Below, one piece after another: positions 15,861-25,150 of a stretch of DNA of 64,000 nt. Origin of the DNA: Haloarcula salinisoli. Lineage in GTDB: Archaea; Halobacteriota; Halobacteria; Halobacteriales; Haloarculaceae. The DNA is taken from the NCBI RefSeq assembly GCF_019599405.1, contig NZ_RKLQ01000001.1, forward strand, positions 124,001 through 188,000. Reading direction: 5' to 3'. Each line of letters begins with the position of its first letter. The first letter of the stretch is position 1. The position numbers and the translations under genes were made by a program. The notes under the pieces are model-generated. The model saw only the letters and a program-made list of their open reading frames with translations, did not search any database and was not told the DNA's origin.

Positions 15861-18800
15861 CACTGGGTTCGATACTACTGCGACGGCCGGTCGTATCGGT
15901 GGATGGTTGCACGTGGTACTCGTTGTCGGCATGGTCGCCGCGCTGGTCGTGGCGCCGACGATACCCGCGGCCGGCGTCGGAGCAGCCACCGACACCGGGG
16001 CCAACGAGACAGCGGGTACCGGCAACGACACCGGAGACAGGAGCGCCAACGCGACCGCGAACGGTACTGGAGACAGGGACGCCAACGCGACTACCAACGA
16101 CACTGCCGGACCGCCGGTCGAGTTCTGGTCGGCACCGCCGGACCCGGAGCCCGAGACGAAGACACAGCCCGACGGGACGACGTTCGAGGCCCGGCTGTGG
16201 GGGAACGCCTTCCGCAACGGCTGGGAGACGACGGACAACTACACTATCCGGCAGAACGAATCGGGCTGGTGGCACTACGTCCGCGCGGAAGACGGGAACC
16301 TCGTCGCGACCGACCGACGCGTCGGTATAGACTCGCCGTCGGGACTCGACGAACGCGCCCGGCCGGCAGGGCCGTCCGAGCCGCAACTGGCCGCCGCCAC
16401 GGATTCGGACGGTACGTCGTCGACCGTCGAGCTGTCCCCGGGTTCGGAGGCCGGACAGACCGATGTCCCGATGCCCGTCGTCTTCGCGAACTTCACGGAC
16501 AGGAAGCCGACCTACACGAGCGAGTCGTTCGCCGACCTCTACTTCGGGTCGAGCCCCGACGAAGCCTCCGGACCCGGGAGCTTCAGGGAGTACTTCCTCG
16601 AAGTCAGCGGCGGGCGTGTGAACTTCACCGCCGGACCGGGCGTCATCGGCTGGCTCGACACCAGTTTCACGCACGACGAGGCGGGTGCGAGCTACGACGC
16701 AGCTGGTGAGTACGCCAGAGAGGCGGTCCGGAACGCCGACGACAGGACTGACTTTTCGGCATACGACTACGACGAAGACGGGGAGGTTCGCGTGGCCGTC
16801 ATCCACCCGGGCCCTGGAGAGGAGGTCACGGGGGACGCCACCGACATCTGGTCACACCGGTCGTGGTTTTACCCCGGCATCGAGACCGACGACGGCGTCA
16901 CCGTCACGGGGTATAGCCTCCAGCCCGAGACGGTTCCGCCGGGCGACCAGAACACTATCGGCGTGTTCGCTCACGAGACCGGCCACCTCGTCTTCAACTG
17001 GCCGGACCTCTACCCGACCGAGACGACTCCGGGCATCGACAACTGGGGGCTGATGGGCGGCGGGAGCTACGGGAGCGTCACCCGCAGCGGCGACTCGCCG
17101 GTCCACCCGATTGCCTGGACCAAACGAGAGGCGGGGTGGGCGACGACGACCCGTATCGCGCCGGACGACCAGCCGGGCATCCTCCCGCCGTCTTCTGCGG
17201 AAAACGAGTTCTACCGCATCGGCGACGACAGCGCGACCAGCGGCAGGCACTTCGTGCTCTCCTATCGCGCGCTCGATGGGTTCGACCGGGGGCTCGGCCG
17301 GTGGTTCAAGAACCCCGGATTGCTGGTCTGGAACACGAGCAACGCCGGGGTCTTCGACGGCGGGGACCTCACCCACACCTACCGCGCAGGCTCCGGCGGC
17401 ACGTTCAGCGCGGCCGACTGTGCGGACTGTCGTGAGGCCGTCGAACTCACCAACATCACGAGGACCCACGACTCGGTCCTGTTCAACGACCCGCCGCGAC
17501 GGGCGCTCGATGCCAACGCGTCGGCCGTCTACGCCGTCCCGGTGAACACGACGCTCCCTGACGGTCGGACCGTCGGCGACGAGTGGCGCCTCTCCTCGCG
17601 CGTTTCCTGGGCGGACAACGGCAGCGACCTGGACCTCTTGCTGCGGGGCCCCGACGGGAAGCTGACCGACACGAGTGCGGCGACCGAGACGAGCTACGAG
17701 GCGGTCCGGACTCCTGGCACGCCCGAGAGCGGCGGCTGGAAGCTGGTCCAGACCGCCGGCGACGCGCCGGTCGACTACTACAGCGCCACGACGTACCCGA
17801 CGCTCCCGCTTCCGACGAACGTCACCGCCAACGCCACCGACGCCGCCGCGCCGGATACTGTGGCAGTGAACGTCTCAGTCTTCACCGGGAGTCAGCCCTA
17901 CGAGACCGGCGCATTCGACCAGCTGAACGCCTCTTCGTTCACCGTCACGGTCGGCGGCGAGACGGTGGCGGCCGAGAACGTCAGCGTCGCCAAGCGGTCG
18001 AGGGGCGAGTACATGCTGACGATTACGCCCCCCGAGCGGTCGACCGGCGACACCATCGACCTCGCTGTCACCGCCACGGATACCAAGGTCGGCGTCACGC
18101 ACACGACCAACACCTCGACGACGACAGTGACCGACGACGGGTCGAACACTGCGCCCGAAGCTGCCGTCTCGGCTAACCGGACGAATGTCACGACCGGGGA
18201 GACGATAGCGTTCGACGCGAGCAACTCGACCGACGCCGACGGCTCGATAACGAGTTACGAGTGGGCTCTCGGTGACGGCGCGACGGCCAACGGCTCCCAG
18301 GTGGCCCACACGTTCGCCTCGAACGGGACCTACACCGTCGAGCTGACCGTCATGGACGACGACGGGGCGACGAACACGACGACCGTCTCCGTCGAGGTTG
18401 CCGACCCGAACGAGGCCCCCGAGGCGCTGGCGGTGGCCAACCGGACGACCGTCACGGTCGGTGAGGCTATTGCCTTCGATGCGAGCGACTCGCTCGACCG
18501 CGACGGGTCGATAGCGGCCTACGACTGGACCTTCGGCGATGGGAACGGGAGCGCCGTCCAGCAGCCGGTCCACGAGTACGCTTCGGCCGGAACCTACACC
18601 GTGACGCTGTGGGTCACGGACGACGACGGCGCGGCCGACAACGCGACCCTCACGGTCGAAGTGACCGACCCGAACGAGGGGCCCGACGCGTACGCGTCTG
18701 CCAACCGAACGAACATCACGGTCGGTGAGACGGTCGGGTTCGACGCCCGCCAGTCGGCTGACTCCGACGGCTCGATAGCGAGCTACGAGTGGGAGTTCGG

Positions 18801-20205
18801 TGACGGCGCGACCGCCACCAGTGACCGAACGGCCCACGCGTTCGACTCGGCCGGGACCTACACTGTGACGCTGACTGTGACGGACGACGACGGCGCGACG
18901 GATACGGCGACCGTCACTGTCGAGGTGACCGAGCCCAACGCGGCGCCCGATGCCGACGTCTCGGCGAACCGGACGACCGTCACGGTCGGCGAGACGATAG
19001 CCTTCGACGGCAGCAACTCCACCGACCTGGACGGCTCGATAGCCAGCTACGAGTGGGCCTTCGACGACGGCGCGACGTCGACCGGCGAAGGAACGACCCA
19101 CGCCTTCGCCTCGAACGGCACGTACACGGTCGCGCTCACTGTTACCGACGAGGACGGCGCCACCGACAGCGCGTCGGTCACTGTCGAGGTGAGCGAACCG
19201 AACACGGCGCCCGAAGCGGCGGTGTCGGCCAACCGAACCAACGTCACGACCGGCGAGGCAGTCGCGTTCGACGCGAGTAACTCGACCGATTCGGACGGCA
19301 CGCTCACGAGCTACGCGTGGAACTTCAGTGACGGGGCGACGGCCAACGGGTCTCAGGCAACACACGCATTCGTCGCGAACGGGACCTACACCGTCGAACT
19401 GACCGTCACCGACGAGGACGGTGCGACGGACACGACGACCGTCGCCATCGAGGTGAACGAAAGTGACGGCGGGAGCTCGGGCAACTCCAACGGCGGTGAC
19501 GACGGGAGTTCCGACGACGACGGCAACACCGGCGGAAGCACCGGCGGCAGCACCGGCGGCAGCACCGGCGGCAGCACCGGCGGAAGCACCGGTGGCAGCA
19601 CCGGCGGAAGCACCGGCGGAAGCACCGGTGGCAGTGCCGGTGGAAGCACCGGCGGTGTCGGCGGCGCAGCGACGGCCGGCAACAGCTCCGAGACCGACGC
19701 CGGCAACGCGACGAACACCACTGACACCGCCGGAGAGACGGACGGCAACGTTTCGGTCAGCGTCGACACCGAGAGCCCCGCTACCGGGGAGACGGTCAAC
19801 GTGACGCTCGACGTCGGTGACATGGCCGCCGAGAACGACTCGATGACGGTCGTTTGGGTCCACGACAACCGAACTGTCGACCGGACCACGGTCGCGATGT
19901 CGTCGGCCGACTCGGGGACGGTGGCGGTCTCGCGCTCGTTTAGCAGTCCCGGCGAGTACGAGGTCCGGTACGCGAACCGAACGGCGACGACTATCTCGGT
20001 CGCCGCCGCGAACACCAGTGACCCACAGCCCGCGGCCACGTCGCCGGGCGTCCAGTCGACCGCGACGGCCCAGCCGTCACCGACGGCGACACGCTCGTCG
20101 ACTCCGACGAACGCGACAGGAACCACCTCGGGCGGCAGCGGTCCGGGCTTCGGTGTCCTGGGCGCGCTCGTGGCCGTTCTGGTGGTGGGTTGGCGCCGAC
20201 GATGA
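15850..20205 (+). CDS. Secreted M6-type metallopeptidase with five PKD domains and PGF-CTERM anchor
   Basis: At 1451 aa this is the largest gene here. An N-terminal signal helix (about residues 17-45) is followed by an Asn/Thr-rich pro-region, then an M6 (immune inhibitor A-like) peptidase domain with the zinc site HETGH at about 375-379. A beta-rich domain follows. Five PKD repeats (about 770-1200) follow, each with an FDASNS-type and a GTYTV-type segment. Then come ten GGST units, another beta domain, a Thr/Ser-rich stalk and the tail GPGF plus a helix plus RRR. That tail is the PGF-CTERM signal processed by archaeosortase, so the enzyme is probably lipid-anchored at the cell surface and glycosylated. 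The proposed job is extracellular proteolysis; substrates are unknown. A Tat lipoprotein gene overlaps its stop. Confidence 0.9.
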   Translation: MATDTGFDTTATAGRIGGWLHVVLVVGMVAALVVAPTIPAAGVGAATDTGANETAGTGNDTGDRSANATANGTGDRDANATTNDTAGPPVEFWSAPPDPEPETKTQPDGTTFEARLWGNAFRNGWETTDNYTIRQNESGWWHYVRAEDGNLVATDRRVGIDSPSGLDERARPAGPSEPQLAAATDSDGTSSTVELSPGSEAGQTDVPMPVVFANFTDRKPTYTSESFADLYFGSSPDEASGPGSFREYFLEVSGGRVNFTAGPGVIGWLDTSFTHDEAGASYDAAGEYAREAVRNADDRTDFSAYDYDEDGEVRVAVIHPGPGEEVTGDATDIWSHRSWFYPGIETDDGVTVTGYSLQPETVPPGDQNTIGVFAHETGHLVFNWPDLYPTETTPGIDNWGLMGGGSYGSVTRSGDSPVHPIAWTKREAGWATTTRIAPDDQPGILPPSSAENEFYRIGDDSATSGRHFVLSYRALDGFDRGLGRWFKNPGLLVWNTSNAGVFDGGDLTHTYRAGSGGTFSAADCADCREAVELTNITRTHDSVLFNDPPRRALDANASAVYAVPVNTTLPDGRTVGDEWRLSSRVSWADNGSDLDLLLRGPDGKLTDTSAATETSYEAVRTPGTPESGGWKLVQTAGDAPVDYYSATTYPTLPLPTNVTANATDAAAPDTVAVNVSVFTGSQPYETGAFDQLNASSFTVTVGGETVAAENVSVAKRSRGEYMLTITPPERSTGDTIDLAVTATDTKVGVTHTTNTSTTTVTDDGSNTAPEAAVSANRTNVTTGETIAFDASNSTDADGSITSYEWALGDGATANGSQVAHTFASNGTYTVELTVMDDDGATNTTTVSVEVADPNEAPEALAVANRTTVTVGEAIAFDASDSLDRDGSIAAYDWTFGDGNGSAVQQPVHEYASAGTYTVTLWVTDDDGAADNATLTVEVTDPNEGPDAYASANRTNITVGETVGFDARQSADSDGSIASYEWEFGDGATATSDRTAHAFDSAGTYTVTLTVTDDDGATDTATVTVEVTEPNAAPDADVSANRTTVTVGETIAFDGSNSTDLDGSIASYEWAFDDGATSTGEGTTHAFASNGTYTVALTVTDEDGATDSASVTVEVSEPNTAPEAAVSANRTNVTTGEAVAFDASNSTDSDGTLTSYAWNFSDGATANGSQATHAFVANGTYTVELTVTDEDGATDTTTVAIEVNESDGGSSGNSNGGDDGSSDDDGNTGGSTGGSTGGSTGGSTGGSTGGSTGGSTGGSTGGSAGGSTGGVGGAATAGNSSETDAGNATNTTDTAGETDGNVSVSVDTESPATGETVNVTLDVGDMAAENDSMTVVWVHDNRTVDRTTVAMSSADSGTVAVSRSFSSPGEYEVRYANRTATTISVAAANTSDPQPAATSPGVQSTATAQPSPTATRSSTPTNATGTTSGGSGPGFGVLGALVAVLVVGWRRR
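19531..19650 (+). repeat. Ten-fold 12-nt tandem repeat (GGST linker) in the peptidase gene
   Basis: Ten near-identical 12-nt units (GGCGGAAGCACC and synonymous variants, one reading GGSA) encode a flexible Gly-Ser-Thr linker. Such tracts can change in copy number by slippage. Confidence 0.85.
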
Positions 20206-20762
20206 CCGACTCACCGACCCGGCGGCGATACCTCGCCGCTGCGAGCGCTGTCCTGGGCCTCGCTGCGGGCTGTCTCGAACGCGATGAGTCGACAGCCGGG
20301 ACGACGACGGCCACGGGGACGGCGACAGACACCCCGAGCAGCGACCAGTCAGTCACCGTAACGCGGTCGCGGACGAGCGCCCGGGCACCGACAGACTGGG
20401 AACGGACGCTGCGGGTCTCGACGGCCGACGGCCGCGTGACCGAGACACTCGTCTGTGGCGACACCACCAGGACGGACTCGGCGACACTGCCCGAGTCGGA
20501 ACTGGACCCGTTCCGCGACCTGGCGGGGTCGGACGCGGTCACAGAGCTGGACTCCCGATACGACTGCGAGGAGCGGTGTCCGACCGATATCCCGCCGACG
20601 ACGCTCACCATCACGACGCCCGGCGTCGACCGAACCGTGACGGTCGAGGCCGGAGCGGAGACCCCAGCGTTGCTGGACCGGGTGATGAATGCGCTGGACG
20701 ACACGAGCCAGCACGTCTCGACGGACGGCTGTGCCCCCACCCCGCCGACCGAGACGCGGTAG
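20202..20762 (+). CDS. Tat-exported lipoprotein of unknown function
   Basis: A 186-aa protein beginning TRRRYLAAASAVLGLAAGC, a twin-arginine signal with a lipobox whose Cys would be lipidated. After a Thr/Ser-rich linker (about residues 26-50) comes a domain of about 130 residues with cysteines in LVCGDT, YDCEERC and DGCAP, perhaps forming disulfides outside the cell. I do not recognise the family. The start overlaps the peptidase stop as ATGA, so it is probably co-translated and may be a surface partner or inhibitor of the peptidase; this is inference from position only. Confidence 0.8.
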   Translation: MTDSPTRRRYLAAASAVLGLAAGCLERDESTAGTTTATGTATDTPSSDQSVTVTRSRTSARAPTDWERTLRVSTADGRVTETLVCGDTTRTDSATLPESELDPFRDLAGSDAVTELDSRYDCEERCPTDIPPTTLTITTPGVDRTVTVEAGAETPALLDRVMNALDDTSQHVSTDGCAPTPPTETR

Positions 20763-20802
20763 GACCGCGAGCTATTTGGGGCCCAATCGAGTTAGTCCGC
20801 CC

Positions 20803-21591
20803 GTGCGACGCTTCTCCGCCGACTATCTCTCGGACACCCGTTCGGGGATGTGGGCCGACTCTCGCGAGGCACTCGTGGATCTCGCACTCGACGACTGCGA
20901 CCGCGTCCTCGACGTCGGCTGTGGCACCGGGGAACTCACCCGCGTCCTTCGGGAGGAGAGCGACGGCGACGTGGTGGCGCTCGACGCCGACGCGGACCTG
21001 CTGGCCTCGGTCCCGGGACCGACCGTCAGGGGTGACGCCACGCGGCTCCCCGTCGAGGACGACAGCTTCGACCTTGTAATCTGTCAGGCCCTGCTCATCA
21101 ACCTCCCCGACCCCGCCGCTGCGGTCCGGGAGTTCGCCCGCGTGGCGAGCGACCGCGTCGCGGCCGTCGAGCCCAACAACGGCGCGGTCACGGTCCAGTC
21201 GACCGTCGACAGCGAGCCGCCGCTCGCTCGGCGCGCCCGCGAGCGCTTCCTCGACGGTGTCGACACCGACGTGGAACTCGGGGCCGACGCCGCCGACGTC
21301 TTCGAGGCGGCCGGCCTCGACGTCGTCTCGACCCGCCGATACGACCAGGAACTGACCGTCGAGCCACCGTACGGCGAGCGCGCAGTCAGAGCCGCCCGCC
21401 GGAAGGCCACCGGCGAGGGGCTGGCGACCGACCGCGAGACGATTCTCGCGGGCGAGACCACGCCGGAGGAGTACGACGCGCTACGCGAGCAGTGGCGCGA
21501 GATGGGACGGGCGGTCGTCGGGCAGATGGGGACCGGCGACTACGAGCGCCGGGAGACGGTCCCCTTCTTCGTCACTGTGGGACGGGTGTGA
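20803..21591 (+). CDS. Class I SAM-dependent methyltransferase
   Basis: A 262-aa protein with the SAM-binding motif VLDVGCGTGEL at about residues 36-46, the acidic motif II in VALDADAD, and the later motifs DSFDLVICQALLINLPD. The C-terminal 100 residues are helical and may bind substrate. The target is unknown; small-molecule methylation (UbiE/ArsM-like build) is likelier than nucleic acid. I chose the GTG at 20803 because a weak TATA-like CTATTTGG lies about 28 nt upstream and family sequence starts there; the frame is open further upstream. Confidence 0.85.
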   Translation: MRRFSADYLSDTRSGMWADSREALVDLALDDCDRVLDVGCGTGELTRVLREESDGDVVALDADADLLASVPGPTVRGDATRLPVEDDSFDLVICQALLINLPDPAAAVREFARVASDRVAAVEPNNGAVTVQSTVDSEPPLARRARERFLDGVDTDVELGADAADVFEAAGLDVVSTRRYDQELTVEPPYGERAVRAARRKATGEGLATDRETILAGETTPEEYDALREQWREMGRAVVGQMGTGDYERRETVPFFVTVGRV

Positions 21592-21669
21592 CCGCTCCAC
21601 GGCTCCCGTCACTCACGGGTCGTTCCTCCCCGTTCGCTTTCGAGGTCGCTCACTGTGTTCGCGACCTCG

Positions 21670-22326
21670 CTATACGATATCCCCACGGACCGTCGCCCCC
21701 TCCTGTCGGTCCCGGTAGGCCCGCACCGCGTCGGCGGCTTCGTCGGCCTCGTCGGCCGCCATCCCGAGCATCTCCAGGGCACCCGACAGCGTCGGCAGGA
21801 CGAACTCGCCGTCCCGGAGTTTCTGGAAGGCCTCGGGCGACCGCTGTCCTTCCACCCAGAGACACGCGCCCCGTGGGTCCAGAATCTGCTCGTAGTCGTC
21901 GCGGGCCATCGCGCCCTTGAGCCGCTGGGTGACGTTGTCGTCGAAGGAAGCGTTACACACTTCCAGATGGATGGGCTCGTCAGTGTCGTCGGGGAGGAGG
22001 TGAGCGGCCAGACACTTCTCGGGGGCGGCGTGGCCGCTCGCGTTTGCCCGCAGGTAGTCGGGATGTTCGTCGGCCCACTCGGCCCGGACTGTCTTGCCCA
22101 CGCCGTCGACGCCGTGACTCTTCTCGAACTCTTCGCTGCGCTCGGGGGCGTCCTTGAACAGGATGTCCTTGGTGACGTAGACGTCCAGGCGCTCGATGGG
22201 GTCGAGCCCGAGCGCCACGTCGCCGTACACCCACACCTCCCGGACCGGTACCGGCATGGTCTCGGACTCGACTGTCTCGACGATGTCCTCGACGCGGGCG
22301 ACGGCGGCCGCGCGGTCCATACTCAT
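21670..22326 (-). CDS. Conserved haloarchaeal protein (DUF7095-like)
   Basis: A 218-aa acidic soluble protein beginning with ATG at 22324-22326 (MSMDRAAAVARVEDI). It contains VREVWVYGDVALGLDPIERLDVYVTKDILFK in its first third, reminiscent of a nucleotidyltransferase-type strand-loop with acidic residues. Later come the segments AAPEKCLAAHLL and EVCNASF. From memory it matches a family widespread in haloarchaea (I believe DUF7095) with no known function. No membrane helices or metal motifs are evident. It lies alone, head-to-head with the hydrolase gene and convergent with the methyltransferase. Confidence 0.75.
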   Translation of the reverse strand: MSMDRAAAVARVEDIVETVESETMPVPVREVWVYGDVALGLDPIERLDVYVTKDILFKDAPERSEEFEKSHGVDGVGKTVRAEWADEHPDYLRANASGHAAPEKCLAAHLLPDDTDEPIHLEVCNASFDDNVTQRLKGAMARDDYEQILDPRGACLWVEGQRSPEAFQKLRDGEFVLPTLSGALEMLGMAADEADEAADAVRAYRDRQEGATVRGDIV

Positions 22327-22451
22327 TGTCCCCCGTTGTGGGCCGGCGGGCAAAACGCTGACTCTCCGTGGTTGGCACCGTCGCCGACAACACTCCGTGG
22401 GTTGACCGGCGTTTGACGGGGTGTTTTCACTCTCTCCGGCGAAGCCGTGGT

Positions 22452-23207
22452 ATGCAGATTCGGATCTACGACGACGGTGCGGGTCGCCGGTCCGCCAGTG
22501 GTACCGACGAGGTTCGGGACTGCCTGTTCGTGCTGGGCTGGGGGAACCGCTGTCGTCACGAGAACGTCCAGTGGCTCGTCGACCGGCTCGCCGAGCGCTA
22601 CCGCGTCCACGTCGCCGAGTTGCCCACCCACATCACCGATGTCGAGCGCGAGTGGGTCACGCCGCTTGCGGAGTACGCGGCCGACCTCGACCGCTTTCAC
22701 GTCCTGAGCCACAGCGCCGGCGGGCTGGCAGTCGCCCACCTCGAGGCCGATGGGCTGGGCAACTGCGTCTACCTCAGCCCCTGGTGGGGCAGCGACTACC
22801 CGCTGCCCGCCTTCGTCTTGGGCGCTCTCACGTCGCTCCCGATATCGAGGCCCGTCGTCCCGTTCAGCGAGCTCGAGGCCGACGCGCTGGGCTCGCTCGC
22901 GACCGACCAGCAGGTCGCGGACGCCCCCACGGCCGCGTCGCCGGCCTTCCTCGGGACCATCGACCGCGCACAGCGACGGCTCCCGCCGGCCCGCGAGAAC
23001 GCCGTGGCATTCTGTACGCTCACGGACGCTATCGTCGACCCGCGGGCGGTCGGCCACCGGCTCCCGGCCGATCGTATCCGGCTGTACGACGGCGGCCACG
23101 AGCTGTTCTCCTCGACTGCCAGGGAGGCGCTCACCGAGACGGTCCTCGAGGCGCTCGAACGGGGGCCCGCGGGACTTCGGGCCGCCGACCCTCGTGAGGC
23201 TCAGTAG
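22452..23207 (+). CDS. Alpha/beta hydrolase-like protein
   Basis: A 251-aa cytoplasmic protein. The nucleophile elbow is SHSAGGLA (Ser in HSAGG), the acid is probably Asp in LTDAIVDP, and the catalytic His is in GGHELF near the C-terminus, in the order expected of the fold. An early LGWGNRCRHEN segment fits the oxyanion loop. The substrate cannot be predicted; esterase or lipase-like activity on small molecules is likely. It begins with ATG at 22452, after an upstream in-frame extension that lacks family features. It ends shortly before the Bat-type regulator gene. Confidence 0.8.
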   Translation: MQIRIYDDGAGRRSASGTDEVRDCLFVLGWGNRCRHENVQWLVDRLAERYRVHVAELPTHITDVEREWVTPLAEYAADLDRFHVLSHSAGGLAVAHLEADGLGNCVYLSPWWGSDYPLPAFVLGALTSLPISRPVVPFSELEADALGSLATDQQVADAPTAASPAFLGTIDRAQRRLPPARENAVAFCTLTDAIVDPRAVGHRLPADRIRLYDGGHELFSSTAREALTETVLEALERGPAGLRAADPREAQ

Positions 23208-23220
23208 CATTTGGTGGGCC

Positions 23221-23238
23221 TGTTCCACCGGCGGAACA
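23221..23238 (+). promoter_or_regulatory. Inverted repeat upstream of the first long Bat gene
   Basis: TGTTCC and GGAACA are separated by six bases, placed 30-47 nt before the ATG at 23268. This is where a regulator would interfere with TFB/TBP binding. It is a candidate operator, perhaps for autoregulation. Confidence 0.35.
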
Positions 23239-23267
23239 GTTATCTCTTTCAGTATAGTTGACACCAC

Positions 23268-25085
23268 ATGGAGGGCCGTTCGGTGCTCGACGAAATCTAC
23301 GCCGCGACGCTGCGGGTGTTCACCGACAGCGACGAGCCGACGGCCCCTCGAACCACACCGGAGGTCGCCGCGGAACTGGACTGTGGCCGCCGCGCCACCC
23401 ACAAGCGGCTGGAACATCTGGTCGACGTGGGGGAGCTCCGTACGAAGAAAGTCGGCGCGGGCGCCCGGGTCTGGTGGTCCCCGTCCGACACCGACTCACG
23501 TGACCGCCGCCGACTCAGGGAGCTACTGACCCACGCCGAGCGGCTGGGCGACGTCGGCGCCTGGGAGTACGACATCGACGACGCGGAGCTGTTCTGGACC
23601 GACGGGACCTATCGGATACACGGCGTCGACAGGGAGTACGAACCGGAGCTCGAGACAGCACTGGAATTTTTCCATCCCGAGGACAGGTCGACGATTCGTC
23701 GGCTGTTCGAGAGCTGCGCCGAGACCGGCACCCCTTACAGCGCGGAGCCGCGCCTGATTACAGCGGACGGTGAGACGCGCTGGGTCAACGTCTCCGGGGA
23801 AGCCATCGCCGAGGGCGGCCACGAGAAGGTCCGGGGCTATCTTCAGGATATCACCGCCCAGAAGGAGGAACTCCTCGAGAGCCAGCGCGCGGACCTGGAG
23901 GTCTTGAACAGCCTCAACGCCGTCGTCCGACAGCTCACCGACGCCGTCATCGACCAGTCGACGCGGGCCGAGATAGAGGCGACGACCTGCGAACGGCTGG
24001 CCAGCGCAGAGCCCTATCGATTCGCGTGGATTGCCACGATAGACCCGGTCACGCTGGATTTCATCCCGCGGGTAGAACACGGCTGTGAGGGGTACGTGAC
24101 CGAGACCGACCTCACATCGAACCCGACGGAGCCCGGTGGACAGGGCCCCGCTGGCCGAGCTGTCCGTACCCAGGAGATGCAGTTCTCGCGGGACGTCTAC
24201 GCCGACCCCGATTTCGAGCCCTGGCTGGACCTGGCAGAGCGCTACGGCTACCGCTCGATGGCCGTCATCCCCATCGTCTTCGAGGAGACGCTGTATGGCA
24301 CTCTCGGTATCTACTCGGAGCGGGCCGGTGCCTTCGGGCAGGCCGAACGCGAGGTACTGGAAGGTATCGGCGAGATAGTCGGGCACGCCATCGCCGCCGT
24401 CGAGCGCAAGCAGGCGCTGCTCTCCGACGAGGTCGTCGAGCTCGCCTTCCGCTTCGGTAACGCCGACAGCCGGATGGGTATCCCGCCGTCGTTCGAGGCC
24501 TCCCTGGAGTTCGAGAGCACGCTGTCGCTCGGTGACGGCGTCTTTCTGGTCTACTGCACGGCGACAGATGTCGACCCGGAGTCGATGACGGCAGTTGTCG
24601 ACAGCGACGAAATCCGATACATCGAGGACGTTACGCTGCTCGGGGAGACAAACGGCGACTACGAACTCGAAGTCAAGATGGTCGACCCGCCGGTGCTCTC
24701 GACCGTCGCGAGCCTGGGCGGCTACGTCTCTAACGTGACCATCACCGGCGACAGTACCACGATGACCGTCCACCTCGCGGCCGACGGGGACGTCTCCGAA
24801 GCCATCGACCGAATCAGGGACGCCGAACACGACGTCGAGATGCTCCGCCGCCGCCAGATGACCCGGCCCGTCCGCTCGTTCGGCGGGCTCCTCAAGCGGC
24901 TCCCCGACTCGCTGACCGAGCGCCAGCGAGCGACGCTGGACGCGGCGTACTTCATGGGGTACTTCGACTGGCCGCGTGAAAGCTCCGGGCCGGAAGTGGC
25001 AGAGCGGCTCGGCGTGAGCTCCTCTACCTTCCACCAGCACCTCCGGAAAGCCGAAGCGAAGCTACTCGACGCCGTCTTCGAATAG
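23268..25085 (+). CDS. Bat-type regulator: winged helix, PAS, GAF, HTH-10
   Basis: A 605-aa cytoplasmic sensor-regulator. Residues 1-70 form a winged helix ending in GAGARVWWSP. A PAS domain follows (about 90-200, with FFHPEDRSTI and a PAC-like GYLQDIT), then a GAF domain (about 230-385, ending EIVGHAIAAVERKQ). A Bat middle domain of about 160 residues precedes the C-terminal HTH-10 (LTERQRATLDAAYFMGYFDWPR and SSSTFHQHLRKAEAKL). Family members respond to oxygen, light or redox state; the ligand here is unknown. It has a full-length paralogue at 55440. Both are followed by a related winged-helix gene on the same strand, here after 65 nt. Confidence 0.92.
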   Translation: MEGRSVLDEIYAATLRVFTDSDEPTAPRTTPEVAAELDCGRRATHKRLEHLVDVGELRTKKVGAGARVWWSPSDTDSRDRRRLRELLTHAERLGDVGAWEYDIDDAELFWTDGTYRIHGVDREYEPELETALEFFHPEDRSTIRRLFESCAETGTPYSAEPRLITADGETRWVNVSGEAIAEGGHEKVRGYLQDITAQKEELLESQRADLEVLNSLNAVVRQLTDAVIDQSTRAEIEATTCERLASAEPYRFAWIATIDPVTLDFIPRVEHGCEGYVTETDLTSNPTEPGGQGPAGRAVRTQEMQFSRDVYADPDFEPWLDLAERYGYRSMAVIPIVFEETLYGTLGIYSERAGAFGQAEREVLEGIGEIVGHAIAAVERKQALLSDEVVELAFRFGNADSRMGIPPSFEASLEFESTLSLGDGVFLVYCTATDVDPESMTAVVDSDEIRYIEDVTLLGETNGDYELEVKMVDPPVLSTVASLGGYVSNVTITGDSTTMTVHLAADGDVSEAIDRIRDAEHDVEMLRRRQMTRPVRSFGGLLKRLPDSLTERQRATLDAAYFMGYFDWPRESSGPEVAERLGVSSSTFHQHLRKAEAKLLDAVFE

Positions 25086-25150
25086 CTATCGTCGGGATGT
25101 CACATATTTCCGGCAGGACACGTATCCACCGACCGCCTGTATCTGTGCCA

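Noticed and set aside
19531..19650. Minisatellite independent of coding
   Set aside because: The 12-nt repeat stays in frame and encodes a GGST linker between domains, so coding explains it.
17875..19863. Open frame of 662 codons antisense to the PKD region
   Set aside because: Its periodic Val-Gly-Arg sequence merely mirrors the PKD repeats on the other strand.
23523..25040. 505-codon frame antisense to the first long Bat gene
   Set aside because: The plus strand encodes clear PAS, GAF and HTH-10 domains; the antisense frame has none.
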